From: Nocardia lijiangensis NBRC 108240
GTDB lineage: Bacteria; Actinomycetota; Actinomycetes; Mycobacteriales; Mycobacteriaceae
Direction: 5' to 3'
Length of the DNA: 64,000 bases
Assembly: GCF_001613045.1 (NCBI RefSeq)
Contig: NZ_BDBP01000001.1
Coordinates: forward strand, 146,326 to 210,325
Shown: positions 1 to 8,109 of the stretch, piece after piece
Numbering within the stretch: the stretch's first letter is position 1
Layout: each line of letters starts with the position of its first letter
Notes under the pieces: generated by a model
What the model was told of the DNA's origin: nothing
The model's database searches: none
Seen by the model: only the letters and a program-made list of their open reading frames with translations
Translations under genes and position numbers: made by a program

Positions 1-177
1 GCTGTTGCGGCCGTCGTGGTAGGCGGCGGGCCACCCGGTGCCCGGGCCGACGGTGATGTCGTCGACATCGGTGCCGCAGGCGGTCAAGGCCAACGCGCCC
101 ATGGCGGCCAGCGCGGCCACCGCGCGCACCCGGAATCGCGGCTGTGTCGCGACAGCCCGCACGCTACCGGTTCGCAC
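1..177 (-). CDS. Lipoprotein N-terminus, probably PQQ-type beta-propeller protein (partial)
   Basis: Only the first 59 codons lie in the window; the gene continues past the left edge. GTG at 177 is chosen because GGGGAG sits 7 nt upstream; a second in-frame GTG at 162 lacks a site. A basic n-region and an alanine-rich hydrophobic stretch lead to the lipobox LTAC, so the product should be an exported lipoprotein. The residues after it (GTGWPAAYHDGRNS) resemble the opening of quinoprotein-like beta-propeller repeats. The divergent neighbour resembles Rv3034c, and in M. tuberculosis Rv3034c is divergent to the PQQ-repeat protein Rv3035, which supports the call. The function is inferred from little sequence. 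Confidence 0.6.
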   Translation of the reverse strand, partial: MRTGSVRAVATQPRFRVRAVAALAAMGALALTACGTDVDDITVGPGTGWPAAYHDGRNS

Positions 178-525
178 TGCTGGTCTCCCCTCGGGTCGGT
201 GGCCGTTCGCAAGACTAGCGGGTGTCGAATTTGCCGCGCCTGCGGCACGGCGTGTTCGCGGCCCCCTGGTGTCTCGCGCTCGAGCGGCCGCTGCCGGCGA
301 CGGTGTCGCGTGCGCCGCGGCCGCTCGAGCGCGAGACGGGCCGCGAACGGCGCTCGTAAGACTCGCTCGGGGGGGCGGTCGGCTTGCGATGAGGTTGCTT
401 CTCGGCGGACGTCTCGCCCGCGAACGTGAGGGTAAGGCCGGACGTGATAGCGCACGAAAGTACGCTGAGTATCCAATGACAGACCCTCGGGTCGCCGCCC
501 GGGGAACACGACGGGAGAACGGTTC
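178..525. other. 348-nt divergent intergenic region
   Basis: No credible gene. It separates the minus-strand lipoprotein from the plus-strand acyltransferase and must carry both promoters. Its middle is occupied by the 92-nt bulged palindrome described separately. Confidence 0.6.
255..346. repeat. Bulged long palindrome, copy 1 of a dispersed family
   Basis: The left arm 255-290 starts TTCGCGGCC, then has a roughly 6-nt unpaired stretch, then GTCTCGCGCTCGAGCGGCCG. The right arm 318-346 is its reverse complement, ending GGCCGCGAA. The inner loop is 27 nt. A second element at 26656-26746 has the same outer and inner arm motifs, the same kind of bulge on one side and almost the same length, but a different core. 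This looks like a REP/MITE-like intergenic element rather than a simple terminator. Confidence 0.7.
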
Positions 526-1275
526 GTGACGAGCATGTGGGGCGCACCGTTGCGCTCGCGGTGGCGGGGTTCGCGCCGCCGGGATCCGCAGCAGGCGCGA
601 TTTCTGACGATGGCGTCGTTGCGCTGGGTGCTCGCCAACCGCGCCTACACGCCCTGGTATCTGGTCCGCTATTACCGGCTGTTCAAGTTCAAGCTGTCCA
701 ACCCGCACATCGTGCTGCGCGGCATGGTGTTCCTCGGCCGCCGGGTCGAGATCCACGCGACCCCCGAGCTGGGCCGGATGGAGATCGGTCGCTGGGTGCA
801 CATCGGCGACGGCAACGCCATCCGCTGCCACGAAGGCTCGCTGCGGATCGGCGACAAGGTGGTGTTCGGCAAGGACAACGTCGTCAACACCTACCTCGAC
901 ATCGAGATCGGCGAATCCACCCTGGTCGCCGACTGGTGCTACATCTGCGACTTCGACCACAAGATGGACGACATCACGTTGCCGATCAAGGATCAGGGCA
1001 TCGTGAAGAGCCCGGTCCGGATCGGCCCCGACACGTGGATCGCCGCCAAGGTGACGGTGCTGCGCGAGACCCGTGTCGGCCGCGGCTGCGTGCTCGGCGC
1101 GCACGCGGTGGTCAAGGGCGAGATCCCGGATTACAGCATCGCCGTCGGCGCACCGGCCAAGGTGGTCAAGAACCGCAAGGCCACCTGGGAGGCGGGCGCC
1201 GAGGAGCGGGCGAAGTACATCGCCGCGCTGGAGGACATCGAACGCAAGAAGAACGGCGTCACCCAGCAGGCGTAG
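526..1275 (+). CDS. Left-handed beta-helix (hexapeptide repeat) acyltransferase, Rv3034c-like
   Basis: A 249-residue protein. From about residue 70 to 215 it shows hexapeptide-type repeats (for example MEIGRWVHIGDGNAI, LRIGDKVVFG, CVLGAHAVVKGEIPDYSIAVGAPAKVV), the left-handed beta-helix of trimeric O- or N-acyltransferases. The N-terminal half (SLRWVLANRAYTPWYLVRYY and following) matches my memory of Rv3034c, a possible transferase. The acceptor is unknown; cell-envelope sugar or lipid modification is an inference. The GTG start is preceded by GGGAG at 8 nt. The gene is divergent to the lipoprotein at the window edge, as in M. tuberculosis. Confidence 0.85.
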   Translation: MTSMWGAPLRSRWRGSRRRDPQQARFLTMASLRWVLANRAYTPWYLVRYYRLFKFKLSNPHIVLRGMVFLGRRVEIHATPELGRMEIGRWVHIGDGNAIRCHEGSLRIGDKVVFGKDNVVNTYLDIEIGESTLVADWCYICDFDHKMDDITLPIKDQGIVKSPVRIGPDTWIAAKVTVLRETRVGRGCVLGAHAVVKGEIPDYSIAVGAPAKVVKNRKATWEAGAEERAKYIAALEDIERKKNGVTQQA

Positions 1276-1322
1276 TGCGCGCTGCCCGGAAGTCGTCGGT
1301 CGGCTCGAGTACGGTCGTCGGC

Positions 1323-1862
1323 ATGAACAGGTACGCGGCGCTGCTGCGCGGAATCATGCCGACGAACCCGAACATGCGCAACGAGAAGTTGCGCGCGGTG
1401 TTCGAGGGGCTCGGGTTCGAGAAGGTGGCGACGATCCTGTCCAGCGGCAACGTGGTGTTCCGGTGCGACGACACCGACCCGGCGGCGCTGGAGGACCGGA
1501 TTCAGGAGGCGCTGAACCGGGAGCTGGGGATTCCGGGCGGCACCATCGTGCGCGACTACGCGGAGCTGCGCGAGCTGCTGGATCGCGACCCGTTCGAGGG
1601 TCTCACCCACGAGCGGGGCTCGTACCTCACGGTGACCTTCTTCAAGGATCAGAGCCCGCAAGTCGAGCATCCGGAGACCGGCGACGCGCTGACCAGGATC
1701 ATCGGCTACGACGCCGAGGCGCGCGCCTTTCTCACCGTCACCGACAACAGCACGCCGAAGACGCCGGACTTCATGGCCTGGCTGGACAAGACCTACGGCA
1801 AGGACATCACCACCCGCACCTGGCTGACGGTGCAGCGGATCGTGAAGAAGCTGGAGTCCTAG
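1323..1862 (+). CDS. DUF1697 family protein
   Basis: A 179-residue protein beginning MNRYAALLRGIMPTNPNM, then EKLRAVFEGLGFEKVATILSSGNVVF, the standard opening of DUF1697 proteins (cytoplasmic, function unknown). Length is normal for the family. The ATG has no Shine-Dalgarno sequence; instead TACGGT lies exactly 7 nt upstream, so the mRNA is probably leaderless. It converges on the methyltransferase ending at 1875. It has no counterpart at this place in the M. tuberculosis order I recall, so it looks like a local insertion. Confidence 0.85.
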   Translation: MNRYAALLRGIMPTNPNMRNEKLRAVFEGLGFEKVATILSSGNVVFRCDDTDPAALEDRIQEALNRELGIPGGTIVRDYAELRELLDRDPFEGLTHERGSYLTVTFFKDQSPQVEHPETGDALTRIIGYDAEARAFLTVTDNSTPKTPDFMAWLDKTYGKDITTRTWLTVQRIVKKLES

Positions 1863-1874
1863 GCCGCTCGGCGG

Positions 1875-3092
1875 CTAGCGCACCGCAGCGGGGGCGTGCG
1901 AGGTGCACAGGAAAACCGCTGCGGCGCGGCCGATCCGAGTGATCACCAGGGTGTAGGGCACGCTGCCTTTGAGCTTCAGTCGTTTGCGCAGCGCGTCCGG
2001 ATCGACGTCCACGCCGCGCACCAGAATCTCCAGCGCTCCGCAGTCGCGGCGGGACAGCTCTCGGCGCAGGGTCTTCTCGCGCAGTTCGAGCCGGTCCTCG
2101 ATACGGAATCCGCGCACGCCTTCGGGCACCGCGTCGCCGGTGAGGTAGGCGATGTGCGGATCCAGTTGCCACAGGCCGTGTCTCACGGCGTAGTGCCGGA
2201 CCAGCCCGGCCCGCACGATGGCGCCGTCGGGATCGATGATCCACTCACCCGGCGGGCGCTCGGGCAGTTCGTCCGGCTCGGCGTCGGTGAGAACCTGTGG
2301 TCCGCCACGCGAACTCAGCACGGTGGCGCGGCGGGCGACGCCGGGTTCGGCCAGGCCCGCCGACCACAGACATGCCTCGCGCACCGCGCCGTCGAGCGAG
2401 ACCACCTCGATCTCGCCGCGCCAGTCCAGGCGGTCGAAATCCAGTCCCGGCGCGCACTTCACGGCGAGATCGCGGCCCACGTACGCGTCGAGCAGATCGG
2501 GCAGCGGCGGTTGCAGTCTGGCCGGGTCGTGGGTGCGGCGACCGTCCGCGCGGCGGGCCGGATCGGCGATGATCACCGTGCCGGTGCTGCTCGGCACGAC
2601 CGCATCGGCCTTGGCCAGCAGCACATTTCGGTGCTCGACCGGATCGGCGCCGGACAGCGGCGCCCAGCGCGATCCGAGGTTGTGCGCGGCGATCGCCAAC
2701 CGCACCTCGTCGAGGTCGCTGCCGACCACGGCGGGGCACACCTCGGCCAGTTCGACGAGTTCGGCGCCGATGGAGCAGGTGACGTCGTGCACGGCCCGAC
2801 CGGCCAGCCGGGCCGCCCGGTGCCGGGCGACCGGCGTCGGCGTGGCCTGCTGGAGCGCGTCGTCGGTGAAGAGCCAATCCCCCGCGTCGTGCAGTTTGGC
2901 GACGGCCTTGCGTCGCAGCCGCACGGTTTCCACGAGCGCGGCGGCGTGCTCGCCGTGGTCGCGACGCACCCGCTCCAGATCGTGCAGGTGCGTCGCGGGG
3001 GTCAGCTCCAGCCGGTCCACCTCGGCCAGCGCGGCATGCCCTGCCGCGCTGGCGAGGAAGGCGATGTCCGCGCGGCCGAAGCGGTAGCCCAC
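1875..3092 (-). CDS. SAM-dependent methyltransferase with C-terminal THUMP-like domain (Rv3037c-like)
   Basis: A 405-residue protein. Residues about 95-115 contain DVTCSIGAELVELA followed by VVGSDLDE, a variant class I SAM-binding motif. The C-terminal 110 residues (from WIIDPDGAIVRAGLVRHYA to the end) fit the THUMP-like domain attached to this family. The likely role is RNA methylation, from family resemblance only. The GTG start directly abuts the TAG stop of the upstream methyltransferase, so the two are translationally coupled, as Rv3038c-Rv3037c are adjacent in mycobacteria. The function has not been shown for this gene. Confidence 0.8.
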   Translation of the reverse strand: MGYRFGRADIAFLASAAGHAALAEVDRLELTPATHLHDLERVRRDHGEHAAALVETVRLRRKAVAKLHDAGDWLFTDDALQQATPTPVARHRAARLAGRAVHDVTCSIGAELVELAEVCPAVVGSDLDEVRLAIAAHNLGSRWAPLSGADPVEHRNVLLAKADAVVPSSTGTVIIADPARRADGRRTHDPARLQPPLPDLLDAYVGRDLAVKCAPGLDFDRLDWRGEIEVVSLDGAVREACLWSAGLAEPGVARRATVLSSRGGPQVLTDAEPDELPERPPGEWIIDPDGAIVRAGLVRHYAVRHGLWQLDPHIAYLTGDAVPEGVRGFRIEDRLELREKTLRRELSRRDCGALEILVRGVDVDPDALRKRLKLKGSVPYTLVITRIGRAAAVFLCTSHAPAAVR

Positions 3093-4070
3093 CTACTTGG
3101 CGGACGCGCCCGGCTTCACGCCGGTGATCATGGCGTTGTAGAAGAACTGGCGCGGCACCACGCGGCGCATGACGTTCTCGTCCACCCAGCTCAGTCCGAG
3201 CCACGCGCGGTACATCGCCATCCGGTATCCCATGGTGAGCTTCTCGGCGGGCACGGCCGCCTCGAAGGTGCGCACCGGCCAGCCCCACAGCGCGGCGGCG
3301 AATTCCTCGGTGCTCGCCTTGACCTCGACCGCGCCCGCGGAACGGGCCATCGCCTCGAGATCGCGCGGATCGAAGGTGTGCAGGTCGACGACCGCCTCCA
3401 GCGCCGCGGCGCGCGAGGACTCGTCGAGCTCCTCCTGCGGACGGCGCCAGCCCGCCAGCGCGGGCAGCTTGGTGACCGACGTGGTGGCCTTCCAGGTGAT
3501 GCGGCCGAGCCAGCGGGCGTAGAAGTTGCCCACGGTGGTCGGCTCACCGGCGAAGACGAAGCGGCCGCCCGGCTTGAGCACCCGCAGGCATTCCTTCAGC
3601 GCCAGCTCCACATCCGGGATGTGGTGCAGCACCGCGTGACCGACGACCAGATCGAAGGTGTCGTCGTCGTACGGGATGGTCTCGGCGTCGGCGACCCGGC
3701 CGTCCACGTCCAGGCCCAGGTTCTCGGCGTTGCGCAGCGCGACCTTCACCATTCCCGGCGAGAGGTCGGTGACCGAACCGGACTTGGCCACGCCGCCCTG
3801 CATCAGGTTCAGCAGGAAGAAGCCGGTACCGCAACCGAGTTCGAGCGCCTTCTCGTAGGGCAGCGGCGCGGGGCCCACCGCGGCGTCGAAGCGGCCGCGG
3901 GCGTACTCGATACAGCGCTCGTCATACGAGATGGACCATTTGTCGTCGTAGGTCTCGGCCTCCCAGTCGTGATAGAGGACCTGGGCGAGCTTCGTATCCT
4001 TGAGCGCTGCTTCGACCTCGGCCTCGGTGGCATGCGGGTTCGGCGCGGGGTCGTCGGGACGTACCGTCAT
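3093..4070 (-). CDS. Class I SAM-dependent methyltransferase (Rv3038c-like)
   Basis: A 325-residue protein. Motif I is LELGCGTGFFLLN (about residues 76-88), then DLSPGM, an acidic motif and DLVVGHAVLHHIPD, giving a complete Methyltransf_11-type SAM fold. The C-terminal 130 residues probably define the substrate, which is unknown. It is first gene of the pair with the THUMP-like methyltransferase. The ATG at 4070 lacks a ribosome site, but TAGGCT lies 8 nt upstream, suggesting a leaderless transcript. Confidence 0.85.
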   Translation of the reverse strand: MTVRPDDPAPNPHATEAEVEAALKDTKLAQVLYHDWEAETYDDKWSISYDERCIEYARGRFDAAVGPAPLPYEKALELGCGTGFFLLNLMQGGVAKSGSVTDLSPGMVKVALRNAENLGLDVDGRVADAETIPYDDDTFDLVVGHAVLHHIPDVELALKECLRVLKPGGRFVFAGEPTTVGNFYARWLGRITWKATTSVTKLPALAGWRRPQEELDESSRAAALEAVVDLHTFDPRDLEAMARSAGAVEVKASTEEFAAALWGWPVRTFEAAVPAEKLTMGYRMAMYRAWLGLSWVDENVMRRVVPRQFFYNAMITGVKPGASAK

Positions 4071-4196
4071 GGTCGCCTAGCCTACATAAATCCCCAGATG
4101 AGGCCCGCTGTCGGCCCGGGCATTCCACGAGCCCCTGGACCGATGGCCAAATAGGAACCTGTTCCCATCAGGGCAATCTCCTGGCACACCACTTTC

Positions 4197-4210
4197 AGAC
4201 CGACCGGTCT
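4197..4210. promoter_or_regulatory. Palindromic operator-like site, AGACCG-AC-CGGTCT
   Basis: A 14-bp near-perfect inverted repeat in the 282-nt gap between echA and the methyltransferase. An AGACC...GGTCT palindrome is typical of operators bound by TetR-family proteins of the NemR/AcuR type. A further half site (AGACCGG) lies at 4231, and another inverted repeat, GGAAC-CT-GTTCC, at 4154-4165. No TetR gene is adjacent, so the binding protein is unknown. Confidence 0.45.
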
Positions 4211-4352
4211 GCGTGCGGGCGGCCGCCTTCAGACCGGTGTTGCGATGCGCTCGGCGCGGGCTCGCTGCGTCGTGGCGCACTTCGGCACCTCGTCACAGCA
4301 CGGCACCTCGGCGCCGCGTCGCGGCTCGCACAGCGCGGCGGCCGAGAGGGAT

Positions 4353-5129
4353 TCAGCGGCCGACGAAGGCGGCGGATCCTGGTCCGTCGGCGCCGTAGGA
4401 TTCCGTCCCGATTCGGCGGTCCTCGGTATCGAACAGACCCGCCCATTCGCCGCGCGCACGATCCAGGCCGTGCGGGCCCGCCTCGAACACCGCCTTGGCC
4501 GCGGCCAGCGCGCGTCCCGGTCCGTCGGTGAATCGTTCGGCCCAGCGCAGCGCGGCGGTGAAGACATCGTCGGGCGCGACGACCTCGTCGACCAGACCGA
4601 GCGCCAGCGCCTCGTCCGGCTCCACGAAACGCCCGGTGTACACGAGATCCTTGGCCGAGCCGGGACCGATCAGCAGCGACAGCCGCCGGATACCCGCGAG
4701 CGGGATCAGTCCCGCGTGGATCTGCGGCAGCCCGAGCTTGACGTTGTCGCCGATGACGCGCCGATCGGCGCCGAGCGCCAGTTCCAGCCCGGCGCCGAGG
4801 CAGTACCCGCTGATCGCGGCGACGGTCGGCTGCGGAACCCTGGCCAGGCACCCCAGCGCGGCCTGCACGTCGGCGGCCATGGCCGCGGCCTGGTCGGTGC
4901 TCAGCGCGGCCAGCTCTGCCACGTCGTCGCCCGCCGAGAACACCCGCTCGTCGCCGTAGACCACCAGGGCGGCGACACCGGAATGCGCGGCCACCGTCGC
5001 CGCGGCCTCGGCCACCTCCCGCACCACCTGAACGTTGAGCAGATTCATCGGCGGACGAGCGATGCGCAGGACGGCGACGCCCCGCGCGCCATCCCCTTCC
5101 GGCAGCTCCAGGGTCACGAATTCGGCCAT
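4353..5129 (-). CDS. echA17: Enoyl-CoA hydratase/isomerase family protein, EchA17-like
   Basis: A 258-residue crotonase-fold protein. It has the CoA-binding region (ERVFSAGDDVAEL, about residues 63-75) and the oxyanion-hole segment VAAISGYCLGAGLELALGADRRV (about 100-122). The acidic residues expected of active hydratases are partly present (ELALGAD; later PDEALALGLVDEVV). It would act on enoyl-CoA thioesters in fatty acid breakdown. ATG at 5129 follows GGGAGG at 13 nt; an in-frame GTG three codons upstream has closer spacing and is an alternative. The position between methyltransferase and NUDIX genes equals Rv3039c. Confidence 0.85.
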   Translation of the reverse strand: MAEFVTLELPEGDGARGVAVLRIARPPMNLLNVQVVREVAEAAATVAAHSGVAALVVYGDERVFSAGDDVAELAALSTDQAAAMAADVQAALGCLARVPQPTVAAISGYCLGAGLELALGADRRVIGDNVKLGLPQIHAGLIPLAGIRRLSLLIGPGSAKDLVYTGRFVEPDEALALGLVDEVVAPDDVFTAALRWAERFTDGPGRALAAAKAVFEAGPHGLDRARGEWAGLFDTEDRRIGTESYGADGPGSAAFVGR

Positions 5130-5197
5130 GCCACGCACGCTACCTCCCGCCCTCGCCGCGGCCCGCATCACCAACGCACCACATCCACAGACCGCGT

Positions 5198-5234
5198 GCA
5201 CGCCGCACAAAGCTCGTAGCCCTGTGCGGCGTGC
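5198..5234 (-). terminator. Hairpin terminator of the NUDIX gene
   Basis: Perfect 12-bp stem (GCACGCCGCACA paired with TGTGCGGCGTGC) and 13-nt loop, 22 nt downstream of the NUDIX stop codon. No T-run follows, as is common in actinobacteria. Confidence 0.6.
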
Positions 5235-5255
5235 GGCGGGCGTGTGGAAACACTG

Positions 5256-6098
5256 CTACCGGCGAGCGGAACCCTTGAGTTTCGTGGGTTCGGGCAGGTC
5301 GGCGAAGTAGCGATCGTTGTCGGGGAAACTCAGCATCTGGACGCCGTCCGCCTCGGTGAACTCCGGCATGATCGGGTCGATCACCGGTTCCGCCGCGAAG
5401 ATCTCCGCCGTCGAGGCGAAGCGGCCGAGGGCGTCGAGCTGGGACCAGGTCGGCGGGAGCAGGATGTCGGTGCCCGCACGCCAGCGGTCGAGAGCCTCGG
5501 CCGGGGTGCGCCACTGCACGTCGGCGGCCTCGGTGGTCGCGCCGTCGGCCAGCTGGCCCTGCGGGAGGACGGCGACGAAGAAGTGGGTGTCGTAGCGGCG
5601 CGGTTCGATCACCGGGGTGATCCAATTCGCCCAGGGGCGCAGCAGGTCCGCGCGCAGCACCAGCTTCTCCTCGGCCAGGAAGGTGGCCAGGGACAGCTCT
5701 CGGCGCTCGAGCTTGCCGCGGGCTTCGCGGTACGGGACGGTGTCGCCGACGACGGTGTCGGCCGTCGGTCCCGCGAGCAGGACGCCGCATTCCTCGAAGG
5801 TCTCCCGCACTGCCGCGCACACCAGCGCCTTGGCGCGCGGTTCGGTGGTCGCGAAACGCTCGGCCCACCAGGCGGGATCCGGTCCCGCCCAGTCGATCTC
5901 GACGGTGCTGTCGGCGGAATCGACGCCGCCGCCGGGGAACACGGTCATGCCCGCGGCGAAGGCCATCGCCCCGACTCGTCGTTGCAGGAACACCTCGGGA
6001 CCGTTCGCCCCGTCGCGTACCAGCATCACCGTGGACGCGTCCTTGGTCGGCGGGGGTCCCTGCGGCTCGGCGCCGGGCGACGTCGTTGTCTCACTCAC
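5256..6098 (-). CDS. NUDIX hydrolase (Rv3040c-like, NUDT19-type layout)
   Basis: A 280-residue protein. It opens the fold with STVMLVRDG...VFLQRR, has GMTVFPGGGVDSAD (about 50-63), and after a 35-residue insertion the catalytic RETFEECGVL (about 98-107). An insertion between the glycine-rich start and the REXXEE part is seen in NUDT19-like enzymes that can hydrolyse CoA derivatives; the substrate here is inferred only. The GTG start has no strong ribosome site, but TATGGT lies 6 nt upstream, so leaderless translation is likely. It occupies the Rv3040c position. Confidence 0.85.
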   Translation of the reverse strand: MSETTTSPGAEPQGPPPTKDASTVMLVRDGANGPEVFLQRRVGAMAFAAGMTVFPGGGVDSADSTVEIDWAGPDPAWWAERFATTEPRAKALVCAAVRETFEECGVLLAGPTADTVVGDTVPYREARGKLERRELSLATFLAEEKLVLRADLLRPWANWITPVIEPRRYDTHFFVAVLPQGQLADGATTEAADVQWRTPAEALDRWRAGTDILLPPTWSQLDALGRFASTAEIFAAEPVIDPIMPEFTEADGVQMLSFPDNDRYFADLPEPTKLKGSARR

Positions 6099-6149
6099 AC
6101 CTGCACCATAACCGGCGCCTCCCGGTGCGGTCCCCCGCGGCGACTCGGT

Positions 6150-6995
6150 CTACCGGGAACGGTGCTTCCCCGCGCGCCGCGCACGGCGGGCGAAGTAGCG
6201 GCCGTCGACGCGGTTCAGCGCGATGGATTGCCGGAAGGCATCGCTGAGGTTCTCCGAGGTGAGCACGTCGGTCAGCAGGCCTTGGGCGACCACCTCGCCC
6301 TCGTTGAGCAGCAGGCCGTGGGTGAAACCGGGCGGGATCTCCTCCACGTGATGGGTCACCAGCACCATCGCCGGTGCGTCCGGGTCGGCCGCCAGATCGC
6401 CGAGGCGCTCGACCAGTTCCTCGCGACCACCGAGGTCGAGGCCCGCCGCCGGTTCGTCGAGCAGCAGCAGCTCAGGATCGGTCATCAAGGCGCGCGCGAT
6501 CAGCACCCGCTTGCGCTCCCCCTCCGACAGGGTGCCGTAGGTGCGATCGGAAAGATGTTCGGCGCCCAGGCTTTCCAGTATGTCGATGGCCCGGTCGGTG
6601 TCGACGTCGTCATAGCGTTCGCGCCAGCGGCCGAGCACGGCGTAACCCGCGGACACCACGAGGTCGCTGACCTTCTCGTCCAGCGGCACGCGATTGGCCA
6701 GCGCCGCCGAGGACAGGCCGATGCGCGGCCGTAGCTCGTTGATGTCGGTCTTGCCGATCACTTCGCCGAGCAGGTGGGCGATTCCCGAGGTCGGGTGCAT
6801 TTCGGCGGCGGCCATGCGCAGCAGGGAGGTCTTGCCCGCGCCGTTCGGGCCGAGCACGACCCAGCGTTCGTCTAGCTCGACCTGCCAGGTGACCGGACCG
6901 ACGAGGGTGTGCCCCGAGCGTCGGACGGTCACGTCGGTGAAATCAATGAGCAGATCGGGATCCGGTTGCGGCACGCGCTCCATCTTGGCCCACAT
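6150..6995 (-). CDS. ABC transporter ATP-binding protein (Rv3041c-like)
   Basis: A 281-residue single ATPase domain. Walker A is GPNGAGKTS, the signature is LSEGERKRV, Walker B is LLLLDEPAAGLD and the switch histidine is in VLVTHHVEEIP. No membrane partner is encoded alongside, apart from a small membrane protein immediately upstream. Short ABC ATPases of this kind may act with unlinked permeases or be non-transport proteins. The start was placed at ATG 6995, ahead of ERVPQPDPDLLIDFTDV; ATG 6983 is an alternative. A start at 6995 overlaps the 3' end of the small upstream gene by 53 nt. Confidence 0.85.
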   Translation of the reverse strand: MWAKMERVPQPDPDLLIDFTDVTVRRSGHTLVGPVTWQVELDERWVVLGPNGAGKTSLLRMAAAEMHPTSGIAHLLGEVIGKTDINELRPRIGLSSAALANRVPLDEKVSDLVVSAGYAVLGRWRERYDDVDTDRAIDILESLGAEHLSDRTYGTLSEGERKRVLIARALMTDPELLLLDEPAAGLDLGGREELVERLGDLAADPDAPAMVLVTHHVEEIPPGFTHGLLLNEGEVVAQGLLTDVLTSENLSDAFRQSIALNRVDGRYFARRARRAGKHRSR

Positions 6996-7206
6996 GCGCC
7001 GGGTTTGTCCGACCGACCCACATCGGTCGCTCCCAACGGGTCCTCCGGCCGGTCGAGCGGGCGGCCGCGGCTCGCCGCCTGGCCCGTGCGGAACGCGGTC
7101 GAGCCGACGGCGGCCCACCGATCGGGCGGAACATCCTGGCGACGATCAATGCCAGCGGCAGCGACAGCAGCACCCATCCGGCGAGAATCAACAGCAGCGT
7201 CGTCAT
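6943..7206 (-). CDS. Small membrane protein with basic C-terminal tail
   Basis: An 87-residue frame starting ATG at 7206, with an excellent GGAGG 5 nt upstream. Residues 1-26 (MTTLLLILAGWVLLSLPLAL, then IVARMF) form one membrane helix; the rest is an Arg/Ala-rich, probably cytoplasmic, disordered tail. The 3' end overlaps the ABC ATPase start in another frame. I recognise no family. The ribosome site and clean helix argue for a real gene; a role with the ABC ATPase is only a guess from position. Confidence 0.55.
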   Translation of the reverse strand: MTTLLLILAGWVLLSLPLALIVARMFRPIGGPPSARPRSARARRRAAAARSTGRRTRWERPMWVGRTNPAHVGQDGARAATGSRSAH

Positions 7207-7332
7207 GACATCCTCCGGAGACGTCGGGGTGCGGCTCTGTTCCGTCACTGATACCCAAATACCCACCGCCCACACCTGCGCGCCGGGCTGGATGCCGTCC
7301 GATCGGCGGTTCCGGTCCTTCCGCGGAGCGGC

Positions 7333-8109
7333 TCACCAGGATTCGGGCGGCACCGCGATCACCGTCAGCGAACCCGGAGCAATCTCGGTGAAACCGGCGT
7401 CGCGCACGGCCACCGCGCCGCCCGCCGCCACCTGGTCGGTCCAAGTCTGCCACTGCGCCGGGTCGGCTTCGCGTACCGCGCAATGAAATTCGCGCTGCGC
7501 CCACCGGTAGGCGTCCTCGGGACGCAACGCGGCGGCGAGCAGCATGCTGGCATGGCCGACCTGCGCAGCGCTCTTGCCCAGGGTCATGCCCAGCTTCGAA
7601 TTCACCCACAGCACAGGCAGAGTCGGGTCCGGCGGGCCGGGATCGTCGTGTTCGAGATCGGTGCCGCCGATCTGGAGCTTCTTGATCCGCGGGTCCACCT
7701 CGCCGACCGCGCTCGGCACGAAGGCTCGCGCCTGCGCGCCGCCGATCTCCACGGTGACACCGTCGACTTCGCCCGCCGCCAGCCACTGCGCGCCGCGGGC
7801 GCGCCGCGCCACCTTGCGGATGCGGGAGCGCTTCCACGCGAGATACCGCTGCGCCCACGGTCCGTCCGGGCCGACCCGCTCGTCCAGGCACAGCGCGACC
7901 GCCGACGCCGCCGCGGCGGCGAGCAACGCGCTGCGCGGCGGCGGATCCGCCTTCGGCAGGTGCAGCACCATCTGCATGGCCTGTACCTGGTCGGGGTCGT
8001 CGGGATCGCCCGCGCCACCGTAGCCGAGCGCGAGTTCCGCGTGCCGGATGCGGAATCCCTCCTCCCCCGTGGACAATTCGTCCACGGTGCCGCTGTCCGG
8101 GCTGCTCAT
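7333..8109 (-). CDS. Peptidyl-tRNA hydrolase type 2-like protein
   Basis: A 258-residue protein. Its C-terminal half (from about residue 150) shows VLWVNSKLGMTLGKSAAQVGHASMLL, the hallmark K-x-GKxAAQxxHA region of the PTH2 fold, which releases peptides from peptidyl-tRNA. The N-terminal 140 residues are specific to actinobacterial members. It is not the housekeeping Pth1 enzyme, so it could be auxiliary or have another substrate. The ATG directly abuts the TGA of the upstream lipoprotein gene, so the pair is translationally coupled. Confidence 0.75.
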   Translation of the reverse strand: MSSPDSGTVDELSTGEEGFRIRHAELALGYGGAGDPDDPDQVQAMQMVLHLPKADPPPRSALLAAAAASAVALCLDERVGPDGPWAQRYLAWKRSRIRKVARRARGAQWLAAGEVDGVTVEIGGAQARAFVPSAVGEVDPRIKKLQIGGTDLEHDDPGPPDPTLPVLWVNSKLGMTLGKSAAQVGHASMLLAAALRPEDAYRWAQREFHCAVREADPAQWQTWTDQVAAGGAVAVRDAGFTEIAPGSLTVIAVPPESW

